Assembly: GCA_963921425.1 (NCBI GenBank)
Contig: OY992840.1
Location: forward strand, 19,632,621 to 19,696,620
Length of the DNA: 64,000 nucleotides
Origin: Dryas octopetala
Lineage: Eukaryota > Streptophyta > Magnoliopsida > Rosales > Rosaceae
Reading direction: 5' to 3'
In this document: piece after piece, positions 13,611-26,115 of the stretch
Layout: each line of letters starts with the position of its first letter
How positions within the stretch are numbered: the stretch's first letter is position 1
Made by a program: the position numbers and the translations under genes
The notes under the pieces: model-generated
What the model was told of the DNA's origin: nothing
Databases searched by the model: none
The model's input: the letters and a program-made list of their open reading frames with translations, nothing else

Positions 13611-15214
13611 CTACATATCCTGCTGCTTAGGTTTTCGACTCAATTCAGAATATTGACCACCCATTAGCTGCAAAATTTCCTCCCACAAACTTTCTGACGA
13701 AGAATCCGATGAAGCCCCATAAATCAAATTTGAGCTGCAAGCAGCCACATACCAGTAATCCGATTCAATCTCCTCTGCCAACTGATCCAGCTGCCACCCA
13801 GCATAGCCAACAAAGAATCTGAAATCCTGAGGCTTAAGAACCCCCTTCTTTACTAGCCCTGCAGCTTCACCCAGACTGTTACGAGCACCAAAACAAAGGC
13901 CAGGGATCACCTCTTCAAACCCAGGAATCTTTGACTTCCCCCCTGTTTTTAACAAAAACATGCTTGCCTCAAGTGGCCCACCAAAGTGCAAAGAACAATC
14001 AGAAAATGTGGTTGCAAGATCAAGATTAGATGGCTTCATGTGTTTAATCTTTTTGTGGAGTGGCCTGTTAATAACAACTCCAAATGGTCCCTCTTCTGGG
14101 TGTCTGGTTCCTGATCTGAGAAGGAGAACAACAGTTCTTTCAAAGGTGCGAACTCCGTCAAGCTTTTCTGTGGCAACGAGGACACAGCCTGTCTCAGGTA
14201 CGGAAATAGGATGAGCCCACTTCAGGCCAAGAGGTTTCGACTGGCATGGAGTCCCATCTTGGTTCTGAGCATCAGATTCAGCCTTTTCTGCCTGTTGAAA
14301 GTTTCCAGTATTAAAGTAACAATTCATGAAGGAATGCTACTAAATTTTCATCACCATTACTTGTCAGATTTGATATGTTAACGATGCTAGAATTACCAAC
14401 ATTCAATCAGGATTCAGAACCATCATAATTTCCAAGTACATTTGTTTTGGATCAGGCCATTAGACTTGACCAATGCTAGACATAAGACAAATATGAAAGG
14501 AAGCGGAAGAAAATTTTACCCAGCCAAAGTGCAGTAATTCTAGTTGAGGGGTAATTCCTTGAAATCTCACTGGCTTCTTTCTGGAATAAAAAACTTCCTA
14601 ACTATACTATATACCGACTGATGTGCTCATAACCAATAGACCACAGACCAATACCATTGTGAACAAATCTATGATAGGGCATCAACACTTCTCTAAAGCT
14701 CTTTATCACCACCAACTTAGAACAGTAAAGAAAATGAAATATCTAAGGGGAGACTGGACCCAGTCCAGACAAATATGACTTCAGGAAGCGGAGATTTAAC
14801 CTAACCAAACCTCAAAAGTGCTAGTTGAGGGACGATTCTAGGGTATCTGAGTTAGCTTTTTTCATTCTTTTTTTTTTTTGTTGAGAAGAAATCAAAAGGT
14901 TATTCTTCCAGGGATTCGGGCTATACATGGAGGGATGAAGAGCAGTCCAGAGCTGATAAGAGAAAGAAAAAAAAAAAACCGAGGAGAACTGACCTTTAGA
15001 GGTCAATTTCCGGAAATCATGTGAACAATCAGTGTTTATAGTCAAATGCCGGCTTCTGGTTTTAGAAAACCCCAGAAAAGCAACTAATCAACATATATAT
15101 AGTATACTTTTATTTTTGTAAAGCATCTAAGGCGTCCATTTGTTTTAGAAGGATAACTCCAAGTCGTCCATTTACTCCTTTATACCTTCAGCCCTTTCTG
15201 CCTCCGCCGTATCT

Positions 15215-15255
<41 letters not shown>

Positions 15256-18200
15256 CGCACTTAATTTCTGAAATTTTCAAAGTTGGGGGGAAGGGGGTGG
15301 GGTTATTTTGTATATTCCTGTAGAATGTTATTTGTGATATGGTTGACCTGTGTGGGTTTGGTTTTCCAGAAAACATGGATTGTGGGTATGGGCCACATGG
15401 CTAACAAATCAAATCAAACAGAGCGGTATTCAGCCATTTCAGCTAGGTGGGTTTGGTTTTCTACTTAGAGAAATCAACTGTGTCCACTCAGTTTCGGGTT
15501 TGCCTAAAAAACCAACCAATGCTCACCCATAGCAATGACCAATAAACTGCACGGGGCAATAACATATGTTAACAAATCCATAACGGATGATTGGAAATTC
15601 TATAAAGCTCTTACCCTTATCACTTTGAAACTAAAGAAATTAAGTATATAGGGGGAGAGGACTGAGCCTTCCTATTTCTGATGAGTAGCAAATAGAATTT
15701 CATGATTACACAATTTAGTTTTCATAAGATATTAGCCACTGAAAGTAAAACATCACCTGCTCTCCACTATATAGCTTCGCTCTGACCTCCCTCCAATCCA
15801 AGTTTATATGATAATTTTTTGGGGAGGAAGTGTCATTGAACTTTTCAGAAGAATTGTTTTCTTTTGCACCATCTCCTTCTGGAATAGAGCGGTCACCATT
15901 TCCTGTATGAAATATCACAACCAGACAGAATGCCATAAATTATGTGCAATTCAAGTAGTTAATTATAAGTCAAAAATCGGTACTAAGTTGGTCAGTTCCC
16001 AGATCATGCTCAATGAAAGTTAGTAATATGTGCAAGCTAACATCTACCTTCATGTATACATACACACATACATACAAGGGAAATTTAAACGGCAGGCTAA
16101 TTTGCCCATTTTCGTCAGCGGGTTGATGATTTTAGAGCGCCCTAAACCCCACACCAAAACACTAAATCTCTAAGCCCTGAAATGAAGAAGAAAAAAAACG
16201 TTTGAATGGCTTTCCTTGCTCTTCAAACAGCAAGGAATCCTGCATGGCGGGATCCTGTCTAAGATGCAGATGGTATCTGAGTAATGAGCTAACACCTAGC
16301 TTCATTTACTGCTTTTTCATTTTAGTACTGACAATTCAACTTAATGGAGGAAAAACGTTTGCACAGCCTTTATACCTAATATCTTCAAAAATATTCTTGG
16401 TGTCCAATTAGTCAAGTCAACTTTCTTATGCTGTAAGAGTAGAAAATATGGACATTTCCCATCATCCGTCAATATAAACATTACATAACCACCTTGGATG
16501 CTAAAACTTATAAATAGAATAGAATTAGAACAGGACAAAGAGGGAAAGAATAAGAAACTTGACTTTCTTCTAGGAACAATGTAGCACTACCACCAATTGT
16601 AACTATCTTGAAAACAAGAAACGAGGTACCCCCGCCCTCCCTCCTCCCTTCTCCAAGACCAAAAGTGAAAAAAAAAAAAAATCAGGGTGTATGACTGAAT
16701 GGTTGCTTCAGTCAGACTCATGATCAAATTATGTCACAGTACCCATACCATGTCAATTCCATGGTCCAGCCTAATATCTGCAACATAGATTTTGGATCTG
16801 CTATCCTTGCTAATAATAAAACTTTTATTGAGAAATAAAAAATGCAACCATAAATCTTGTAGTTACTTCAAGAGGCAAACATTTGTAATTGGAGAAATGA
16901 TTGATGACGGATGAGAGTTGCATTATCTGATTGTGCAAAGGTATAGTAATTGCAATCACTCTCTTAAACCATAATTTATAAAGATCATCTTCACAATGTT
17001 GAATCCTTTCACCCAACATTACAAAGTATTTCACCTGAATAAACAGTTCCACTTTGCATTCCTTTTTGGCAATCTGATTTCACACCCAGTATACTAGTTA
17101 CGTACAATCTCAACTTCTAAACCTCAAAAAGCTTTATTTGGTGACTAAGAGACCAAAAGAAAAACAAAAGGCAGACAATTTAAGAAACTTTACTCTTTGC
17201 TATTTGGCTCTTCTGAGACAAAAAAGAAAAAAACAATGTTATAGTTTTCCAAATCCAAGGACACTTTTGTCTGAACTGAGCCAAATTAAGACAGGACAGC
17301 GTCCTAAACATTTCTTGTCCATCCAAGACCAGCAACAAGTACACTCATACTTATAGGAGCCGGGAGGGCAGACAACTATCCCTAGTTCAAGCCAGTCATC
17401 GACTCAGACCAGAACATCTCCCAAAGTTGTTCCTTAGGGAGCAGGTAAAACACAGCAGTCAGACCATAAGCCATATTCGTGCAACTTTGCAAGGACCCTA
17501 CCAAGTATGACGTATGCAGATCTCCAAGGACCTGTTCCACCCAGCATGGTTAAAATGCCCTACAAAAGAAAGCTTCCCTTAACAGGAAAGCAGCTGTGGC
17601 AGAGACCTTTCTCAATTGGACCAAAAATAGCTCATGATCATAGGTTGGTAGCTGAAGTCTAGCTTCAATCAGCACCACCCTGATGGATTAGGGCCAAGCT
17701 AGTCCCTCTGGTCTACAAATACACTCCCCAAGAAACCATATCGGCATTCTGTTTTCTTTACGGTTCCAAGCCTAAAACTTATTCTTTCCCTTCACCGTGT
17801 AAACGACTTAAACATCGGAGCCTCCTAGGCCCGGCACCAAACCGGTGTCGGCTGATTTCGACATCTACACTTTCCAGCTCCCCAGGACCCAAACAGAGCA
17901 TAAAGTCAAACTTCACAAACGTAAGTTAAAATGTCAATCCGTTTTCGCATACCACCACGATCACAAACCCATAAACACAAATCGAAGCAAAATGAAACAA
18001 ACCCACTAAGGAATCAAACTTTAAGAAAACAAAAATTCATAGCAATCACAATTCCAGCTGAGAAAGCATACCTGAAGACGAGGAAGAGTTGGACGAATTG
18101 CCATGATTGTTCTTCTTCCCCATGGCTCTGACAACCAAGGAATGGAACCCATTAGAGGAAACCCTCCGCTTCAAATTCAAGTTCCTAATCTCAAAGACCC

Positions 18201-18339
18201 TCCCATCTTCAACTCCAAGCCAAGAAGGCCTGGCGGCGTTTCCGGAATTCCAGGAAATGGGTTTCTCAGTAAACGAGTTTCTGAGCAGAAAAGGGCTTCT
18301 TGTGCTGATGTTCTTGACGTTTATGGACCACAGATCCAT
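13611..18339 (-). CDS. AlgH/UPF0301 (DUF179) family protein, probably plastid-targeted
   Basis: Three exons: 18339-18072, 15902-15757 and 14291-13611. They join in frame to 364 residues. Exon 1 encodes a basic, Ser/Arg-rich N-terminus (MDLWSINVKNISTRSPF...) resembling a chloroplast transit peptide, then a serine run. Exon 2 is hydrophilic linker ending in LDWREVRAKLYSGEQ. Exon 3 holds the AlgH fold: WAHPISVPETGCVLVATEKL, FGVVINRPLHKK, HFGGPLE, and RFFVGYAGWQLDQL. The biochemical role of plant DUF179 proteins is not established. Introns are long (about 2.2 and 1.5 kb). The first contains a run of CA-rich and homopolymer sequence but no recognisable gene. Confidence 0.9.
15217..15252. repeat. 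(TC)n microsatellite
   Basis: 36-bp TC run in the second intron of the AlgH-like gene. Confidence 0.95.
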
Positions 18340-21300
18340 GGCGGCCCCTCACCAGCAGAACTGTTTTCGGGGAAAAAGAAAAAATGGGGTGTGGAAGAGT
18401 GTACTCTTCTCTAGCGTTGGAAACTATGAGAAAGAGAGAGAGCGAGTAAAGGGTGAGAAAATCTGTAAGACTGTAACGGATACAATAATGGAAAAAGCAA
18501 ACAAAACGAAGAGACCAATCAGAAGCAAGTCGAGAGAGAGTTGAAAACGACGGTATGGAGCAGAGAATATGCTTTACTTTTAACCGAATTGTGTGTGAGT
18601 GAGTGAGAGAGTTTGGCATCACAGGCTTGTGATGTTAGTGTGTTCTATCATCTAAGCGACTTTGTAGACAAGCGTGCGTGCGTGCTGGCGGGTAAAGCGA
18701 CGCGCGTTTGTAACTGCCGCACCATTCCACTTATTAAGTTCATCGTCACTCACTGCTACTCACTAGTGAGGACTTTCACAGTGCAGTCTGAATGTGATAC
18801 CAAATTTATTTTTTGGGTATAAAATGAGTGTAGTCCAATTATAATGGCCAGAATGTAATCCCATAATTTTTTTGAGACTAAAAAATTATTCATAATTTTG
18901 GATATAGACTATACTCAAAATCAAATTAAATGACTATTAATAAATAAAAGCTATTAAATAACTGGTCTATCACCAAATTAAATGGCTGACTCACCAATCA
19001 ATAAATAAAGGTATTGGGTTCTTGGGAATCACCGTAGTAGAAGGCCTGCCAGCCGATTTTGATACCCAAAACCCATTTTGAGTCACGTTCTCACACTATG
19101 GGCCGGAAAAGGGCCCATCTTAAAAAACAATACCAGAAAGCCAAACCAAATCAAAATTTTGATTTTCAGTGCACATACACACTAACATACATTCCATTAT
19201 AATACATATAGGGAGCAACTGTAATATATACTAGCTAGACTTGTTATCGTGTTGGCGTACGTATGATTGGTGAGGGCTATCTGTTCTGTGTGTCCGTGTT
19301 TTGTGCTGGGCCTGCTTGGTTTTTGGAGTTTAGAGCCCAGAGCCCTTTGGCCGCATATTTATTTTTCAGAGTTGGCGGCATTTGAAATAACGTACATAAT
19401 ACGACGAATTGCAGAGAGAGTCGCGCGCATAATCTGTTTGCGACGAAGACGACGACTTGCATAATTGCATTGCTGCGCCACTCACTCTCCTACTATATGT
19501 ATACATTAAACCATACCCACCCATTTGCAGTCAACTATAAACTTGCTTGACGGTTCCAACATATTAGCCAACATATTTCAACTTATTAATTAACACATTC
19601 TCTTCTTTTGGTCAATCAATGCAGACACCGCTCTTTGGTTACAGAAGAATTACCCTCACCTTGCAGAAAAAAGGGAAAAGAATGGATTCACAAGCCTTCA
19701 ATTGCTAGCACAAATGCCATCAGCCTTTGAAAATAAATTTCACAAAAGCATATGGAAGAAGTTTATTTATCACTGTAAATTTCACAAATGCCATGATCAC
19801 GTTTACTACTTCTACTGTGCTCTTGATTCGTCATAAGAGGAAATGGACTAAGTTTCTAATGTTCATTCTTCCCTCTGTTCCTGTCTCAGTCTTTGGGTTG
19901 GTCCACTTTCCTTTGTTTAAAGCATCCTCTCAAGCTTTCAAATTCATATGTAAGAAGCTTGGGAAGGCTTTGCCCGCTAACTTTTTCGGCTGTTCGAAGA
20001 GGAATAAGATCCTTGGTAAGACCAAGCCCTATTGAAGGAATTTCATTTGTCATCAAGCTCAATGTAACTCAAAACCTCAGAAATCGATCAAGCATGGACT
20101 GATATTAATGGCTATATATTTGGAGTTTGTTTTTGTTTATATTATTTTAGAGATTTTTAATCTCAGTCCTTCAGCAATTATATTTCTTAGATAGAATTAA
20201 AACTGTTTTTTTTTTTTTTTTTTCAAAATTTTGGTTCTCGAATTGTGAAAATTAGTTTATCAAACTAAAAAATTCAGTCGCTAGCCGTTCGATTCAAGAA
20301 AAACCAAACTAAGTGGCAACCCAAGCTAAATGTTTGGGAGGAGGCCACATTTGTAACTTTCTTCCAAAGATTTAGTGCTTCGTAGGGGTCATGCATGCTG
20401 TACAGTTCTTATAACTTGTTCCAATTGTTTTGCTCAAAGTTTGCATGGTCTCTTGCAATCAGCAATCTAATCTGAAAATACATTTGGGCTCAATTGGATT
20501 CCAACCGGGTCATGTTGGACCCAACAAAATAGAGCCACGCCTGGCAAGCCTACTTATGGACAAATGACCAAACTATAAGCACCATATATAACCAGACTAT
20601 GTTCTTGTTGTTTACCGGCCTCTTTTTTCTTCTTGAATCTAATAATTATTAATTGCTGGTATGTTTCTTGTCTTTTAGTGGGTGGGAACGTAACCAAGGT
20701 CCAAAGTCAGGGCCAATCTGAAAAAAAAGTTGGAAGAGTTGGTGCAATTCTATTTGTAAAGGACCCCATCATGAATGAATAAGCAATAACACCTCAAAGA
20801 ACTAAGGCTAGCAGAAAGCAAAGGACAAGCAATCATGCTCCTAATCTCTCTATTTACTCAATGAGGCATTAAGTGCATAACATATTGAGGACCCATCCTT
20901 GTTCACGTGGACCTGATGGCAGCCCCATATTTATTAACCTACTACTTCCACGTGGGTCACGTGGGTCCACACTCTTCTTCACAAAAACTCAAAATAAATA
21001 TTTTTTAATCAATTAGATTCCATCTAAAATCGAATATCGCCTGGAGAAGAAACTTTAGCAAGCAAGTTGTAGCAACCACTCGTTAAATAACGAAAAGGAA
21101 ATTATGTCCCTACCCTCACTACATTCTCTAATTTTTTTTTTCTAAGAACTCAAATTCTAATTTTTTCCCTTAAAATAAAATTAAAAAGACGAATCACAAA
21201 CAAAATAATCCAACAATTGCATTCCTTCCCTCATTGACGATCATTACTACCCGACAACCCCTCCCCACTCTCACGACCGTTCTTCTTTGCAACCATCTCT

Positions 21301-22268
21301 CTTTTTATGAGTGTTCTAATGCTCATCGTCACTATATGTCAGTAAAAATTATATGTGATTATAATAATTAGTATTAATAATCGTATTACTTTTAAGATTT
21401 TTTTTTACGAATTTGTGTGTATTACTTCTATTGTAGTTGTGTATTCATTTTCACAAGCAACATGTAACAAAAATCACATAAATACCTTTATTTTTTACGT
21501 AAATATGAATTGTTAGTGATAAATAGTGACAACCTTGAATTGTTGCTAATAGACAATGACATTGCATTATAAGCGAGCATTCATTCGAACGCTTGACCAA
21601 AAAACTTAAGAGTGGAATGGCTTAATAGTTTTAACGGGCGTCTTGCCGTCTCCTTATTTATCACTCTATTTTCTACGTTGGTATTTAAAAAAATCCTCCA
21701 TAATTTATAAGGAAGAAAATCAGAAATTTTATTTTAAAAAATCTCAAAATGAAAATCCAGCATGGCTTTTTTGTAATTAAAGAGAAAACGAGGGCGAAAA
21801 CTACAGAAGCACTTGTCTGGGGGTGAACGTGGCTGCTGTAGGACCCAGATGCAGGGAAAGCCACTACGACGCATCGCACGGAAGCCACGTCAACCAAAAG
21901 GGGTGGTAAACTGGTAATTGCTTCTGTCTCTTCTTCTTCTTCTTCTTCTTCGTAACTTCACTGTCACAAGTCACAAGTCACAAGCAAAGAACTTGAAACT
22001 CAAAACGCTGAGTTATTGTTCGTTCAGAGCAACTCTCCGAATTTCAGATCTGGAAACTTCTTGCTTTGCTTAAACTTGCTGGTAAGTAAACAGTTGTTGA
22101 TTATCATCTGGTTGACTATTTTTGGGCACCGAGAAAGTGAGGGAAAGCGAAGGAAAATGTGCTTGGATGAGAATTTTGTTGATTTTTTTGCAGGAGTTTG
22201 TTAACGAAGAATGTGATTTGCTTGCTTGAGTAGTAATCTAACTGTAGAGAGTAATTCGAATTTTGGAA
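18340..22268. other. Intergenic region between divergent genes, with WVD2-like 5' UTR
   Basis: About 3.9 kb without a supported gene. Three CACGTG G-box cores lie at 20904, 20949 and 20958. A (TTC)n run sits at 21931-21951. The probable leader of the next gene ends at 22081, with a UTR intron at 22082-22193 (donor gtaagt, acceptor ttttgcag). A 102-codon open frame at 19727-20035 has hydrophobic segments but no family I recognise. Confidence 0.45.
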
Positions 22269-24303
22269 ATGGCGACTTATACTGAATTTCAGCAGTCTGA
22301 GATAGCTTCAGACCGTCAACACACTCAGGTACTAATTCCTTAAGGCTCTGTTTGGTTTCTGAGAAATATTTAATGCATGAGTTGTTGCTAAAAGCATGAA
22401 TTGTTGATTCTAACTTTCTAAGTAACATTCGCTGTTATAGAAAGATTTATTATGACAATTTTTGAAAGGACGTGTTATAGATGTGATTTGTGTGCTTTAC
22501 TCTGTGAAGGTTGTTATGTGATTTTTTTGTTGTTGTTATATAAAATCAGGGTGTATCAGTACCGTCTATCTCTGAAATTCTGGATCATGGTTCAATATCC
22601 TTTGGAAGATTTGCTGCTGAGTCACTTGCATGGGAAAAATGGTCTGTTTTCCAGCCCAATAGATGCCAGGAGGAGCTGGAAATGTACAAGGCCAATGGAT
22701 TGGTTGCCCAAAAGAAGGCCTACTTTGAAGAGTACTACAAAAGAGTTCGAGCTCTCAAGGCATTAAAGGCGGAGAATCAAGAAGCCACCCAACCTGTTGC
22801 TTCCCCAGATGTGAAGATCAGCACCACCCAATTAGAAAATGCCAATTATGGTGACTTGACCAAAGAGGGAAAGTTGAGAAATGATACAGTTGCCAACTCA
22901 GATTCATCTTTGGAAAGTATGGTGGATAAACCAGGACAAGCTAGCATTCCATTAAATGACTGTAATGAGAATACTGATAAGGTTATCATGACAGAAAAAA
23001 CCAGTAATACTTTGTCTAGTGTTGAACTGGAACATTCAACAAATGAGGCTTCCTTATCGGCTACTCCATCGGTCACTAGGAGCTCCGGAGCTGCCCAGCA
23101 CGGCAGTCTTGTCTCTGACCCTGTCAAGCATGATGCTAACAAGCCAAAGAAACCTGTACATGTTTTAAAGGTTAAGGTAATAGCTGGTCTCTGATGTACA
23201 TCTCTCATCTCTAGAACATCGCCCTCTTTTTCCACTAGGCCAAGGAACATAAATTACATCTTTCTTAAAAATTCAGTTTTAAATGAGGATCTACCTCTCA
23301 TATTGGTCCTTTTATTGCAGAGTTAAATGTTAATTGCTATACATAGTCAAAGGTGTCATCTTATTGACTATAGAGGTCATAATTGGTTTTGTTGATTCTT
23401 ACATGGAAAACCTTTTGACTGTCAGTCTCATTGAATAGTAGGGGATGCTGAAGATCAGGACATTCACAAAATATATTAGAATTATATAAGTACAAAATAA
23501 GTGAAGGGACTTTAACGCTCTTATAGACACGTATCTTCTGAAAAAAGGAAGTGAAAACCGAAAAGAAGAAAGAATTCACATTTGTTTGAACCAATTAAGT
23601 GGTGGTATATGTTTTTACTTGTGCAATTATGTTGTTTTAGGATTTTCCTGCCAATTAAGCCTATTCTATTTCTCACTTAGCTTTGTTTGAACTCAGACTT
23701 TTGCTTTGCATTTTCAATGTATGTTGGAGGGGTAATTTTTGGGTTTTTATTTCCTAGGGTGATGCTGCTTTAGCTCGAAACAAACCAAAGTTGGACTGCA
23801 AAATTAATAAAGATGCTGTTAAGTCATCAGAGACGTCAAAAACGTCAAAACCACGTCCACTGAATCAAATTACTGGCAAAAGAGATACCAATCTTCTTCC
23901 AAGAAAAAGCAACACATTTAGGGGTGCAAGTGAGAATAATTGCAACCATGTTTCCTCACGTAAACAACTTACTGAAGTATGCTCCAGTGCCACTGTTCTG
24001 CATGCTTCATCAACAAGAAATAGATTGGTGCCATCTCCTCCTAGTGGTAAAAGTGTTCAGAAAAAGCCAAGTAAAAATGGCAAAGATTTGGCGGACAGGT
24101 TATGCACAAATCTACCGCTTCATGCACGACCTGTTCAGGTATACCATCTGATGTACATTCACATTAGATCTTCCATGAGCTTTGGTGCTGATAATTTCTT
24201 TCCTTGGATCTATTTTTGCAGAATCATTCAAAAGAGAAATCTATTCCTAGCAATTTGAAGGCTATAGATAAACGGTCTGTTTCATGATAAGAACACTTCT
24301 CTG

Positions 24304-24356
<53 letters not shown>

Positions 24357-26115
24357 CACACACACACACACATTTAACTTGTTAACTTGGACAATTTTCA
24401 GGAGCTCTCTTGGAGTTACCAGAAAGCCTTTAGATTTGGGCAATCAACAGATGCAACCGAAGGTTGGCCAATCTGAGAACCAGAGACGAAAATCCATGTA
24501 ATGCATGTTATATGTGGACGCCTTGCTTCCCATAGTTTGTGACATTTTTTTCATTTGTTTTGATGGATGCTTACAAGGGTTTGAAATTGAAACTGATAGT
24601 TGAACCGTTTAACAATAATAGGTTTACAAACAATCCTGCCCGAAATAAATCAAACCAAAATATTGGAGGTGACCTTGGGCGCAAGAATTATGGAAAAGAA
24701 AGAAAGCAGAAAGAGGTAATCTCAAAATGGATGTGATTAGTTTATTCATGAATGTATTTCCTCAGTCTCTCCTGCTCTTGAAAGATGTATATGTTCTGTC
24801 ATTGGGATTTATAAGAAATCAGTAACTTGAGTATCAATATCTCATTGGTGCTTGCATAACTAAAGGTGAATGCCATGAATTTACCAAATTTTTTATTATA
24901 AAGTATTTTTGTTTTTACCTTTACATGTGAGCTGAAAGGGCCCTGTGGTCATTTCCACCACATAAGCTCAGATCACATGGGTAGGTTTGGAATAAGTGCA
25001 GTAACAAGCCATTGATTTCGAAGTACATAGTGCTGGAAAAGCCTGTCCTAGAAAGTGGTGTTAGTTGTTTTGTTTGAATTTGAGCAACATAGCCTGCAAC
25101 TTTGGGTTTCTCTTTGGAATATTTGTTCATAATGTTCAATGATTTTCGCTCTCTTTGTAACTGATTTTCAATTATGTCTATTGTCTGGAGTAGATCAGTT
25201 TTTAGGTTGACCATATTGTATGAAGAACTTGAAGTCCCATAAGTATATTACAGTTACTAACTCCAAACCTTTTGATTAATGGGCCTAAAATTTGTAGGTT
25301 GATTCTATTCCTTACAATTCTGCAGCTGTGGCACTAATTATTGGGTTGGGTAGTAACTGAAGCGCTACCTGCTATGAACAGTAACGATAACAATTTCATG
25401 AGGCTTTTTCTTTCACTGTGTAGTAACTAGTAACCAGCCATTCTCCGAATCATGTTTGATAAGTCCATATGTGGATGAACTGAATAGCACCATAGTCCTA
25501 TTTATGGTTTAGCTCTGGTATCAAGTTTTCTTGCATGAGTATAACTTTATGGAATATATCCTTCACGTTTCTTCTGTGAGTATTCCTTTCATCCTTTAAA
25601 AGATAAAGGGTTTCACGTTTTCCTTTTGGCTACCATTAACATTCTTTTAACTTTTGTTTTGTTTTGTTTTGTCAAGATTTTAATTCTATGTAAATGTTGT
25701 GGGCTTGTTGTATTACGTGCAGGGAGGAGAGGAAAGTAACGCTACACGCGGTAGAGATACAAAGTCTGCCTCTACTGTAGCATCCAGTATTTCGAAGAAT
25801 TTAATACTGGTGCATAAGGTTGTTTCTTTATCACAATTTTTCATTGTCTGCTTGTTTGTGCGTGTCTCAAAGTTGATAATACATGACTATGTTTTTCTTC
25901 CTTGAAATTGAATAACTTCAATTTTTATGGTTTTATGGTTTTCTTGATAGCTAAATAGATTAGTATAATTATGAAACTGTATTTATTTTTATCAATAGTG
26001 CCAACCACACACACACACAATTCATGAGCAAAAAAAAGAATATAATTTGAAAACCTTGTGTCAATTTCAGACTACCGAATCACGGTCTAGAGGCCTCAGT
26101 CACACACATGCTTGA
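22269..26115 (+). CDS. WVD2-like 7-type (TPX2-related) protein lacking an obvious TPX2 domain
   Basis: Eight coding exons: 22269-22328, 22550-23176, 23758-24138, 24222-24274, 24402-24497, 24622-24715, 25723-25818 and 26071-26115. They join in frame to 483 residues. The N-terminus carries the block SISFGRFAAESLAWEKWSVF, followed by GLVAQKKAYFEEYYKRVRALK, which is typical of plant WVD2-like 7 / microtubule-associated proteins. The middle and C-terminus are hydrophilic, Ser/Lys/Asn-rich and low in complexity. The KLEEK-type TPX2 microtubule-binding block expected at the C-terminus is not seen. An alternative exon 2 end at 23170 is also in frame. The stop at 26113-26115 is followed 11 bp later by a good donor (aag/gtatga), so the 3' UTR may be spliced or the true C-terminus may differ. 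Confidence 0.8.
24312..24372. repeat. Compound (CT)n(CA)n microsatellite
   Basis: CT run of about 42 bp followed by a CA run, inside an intron of the WVD2-like gene. Confidence 0.95.

Noticed and set aside
19727-20035. 102-codon open frame with hydrophobic stretch
   Set aside because: No recognised family, no clear promoter and AT-rich codon use. Could be a small lineage-specific gene but not supported here.
20904-20963. Three CACGTG G-box cores
   Set aside because: They are 1.3 kb upstream of the nearest start codon and no transcription start is visible; not enough to call an enhancer.
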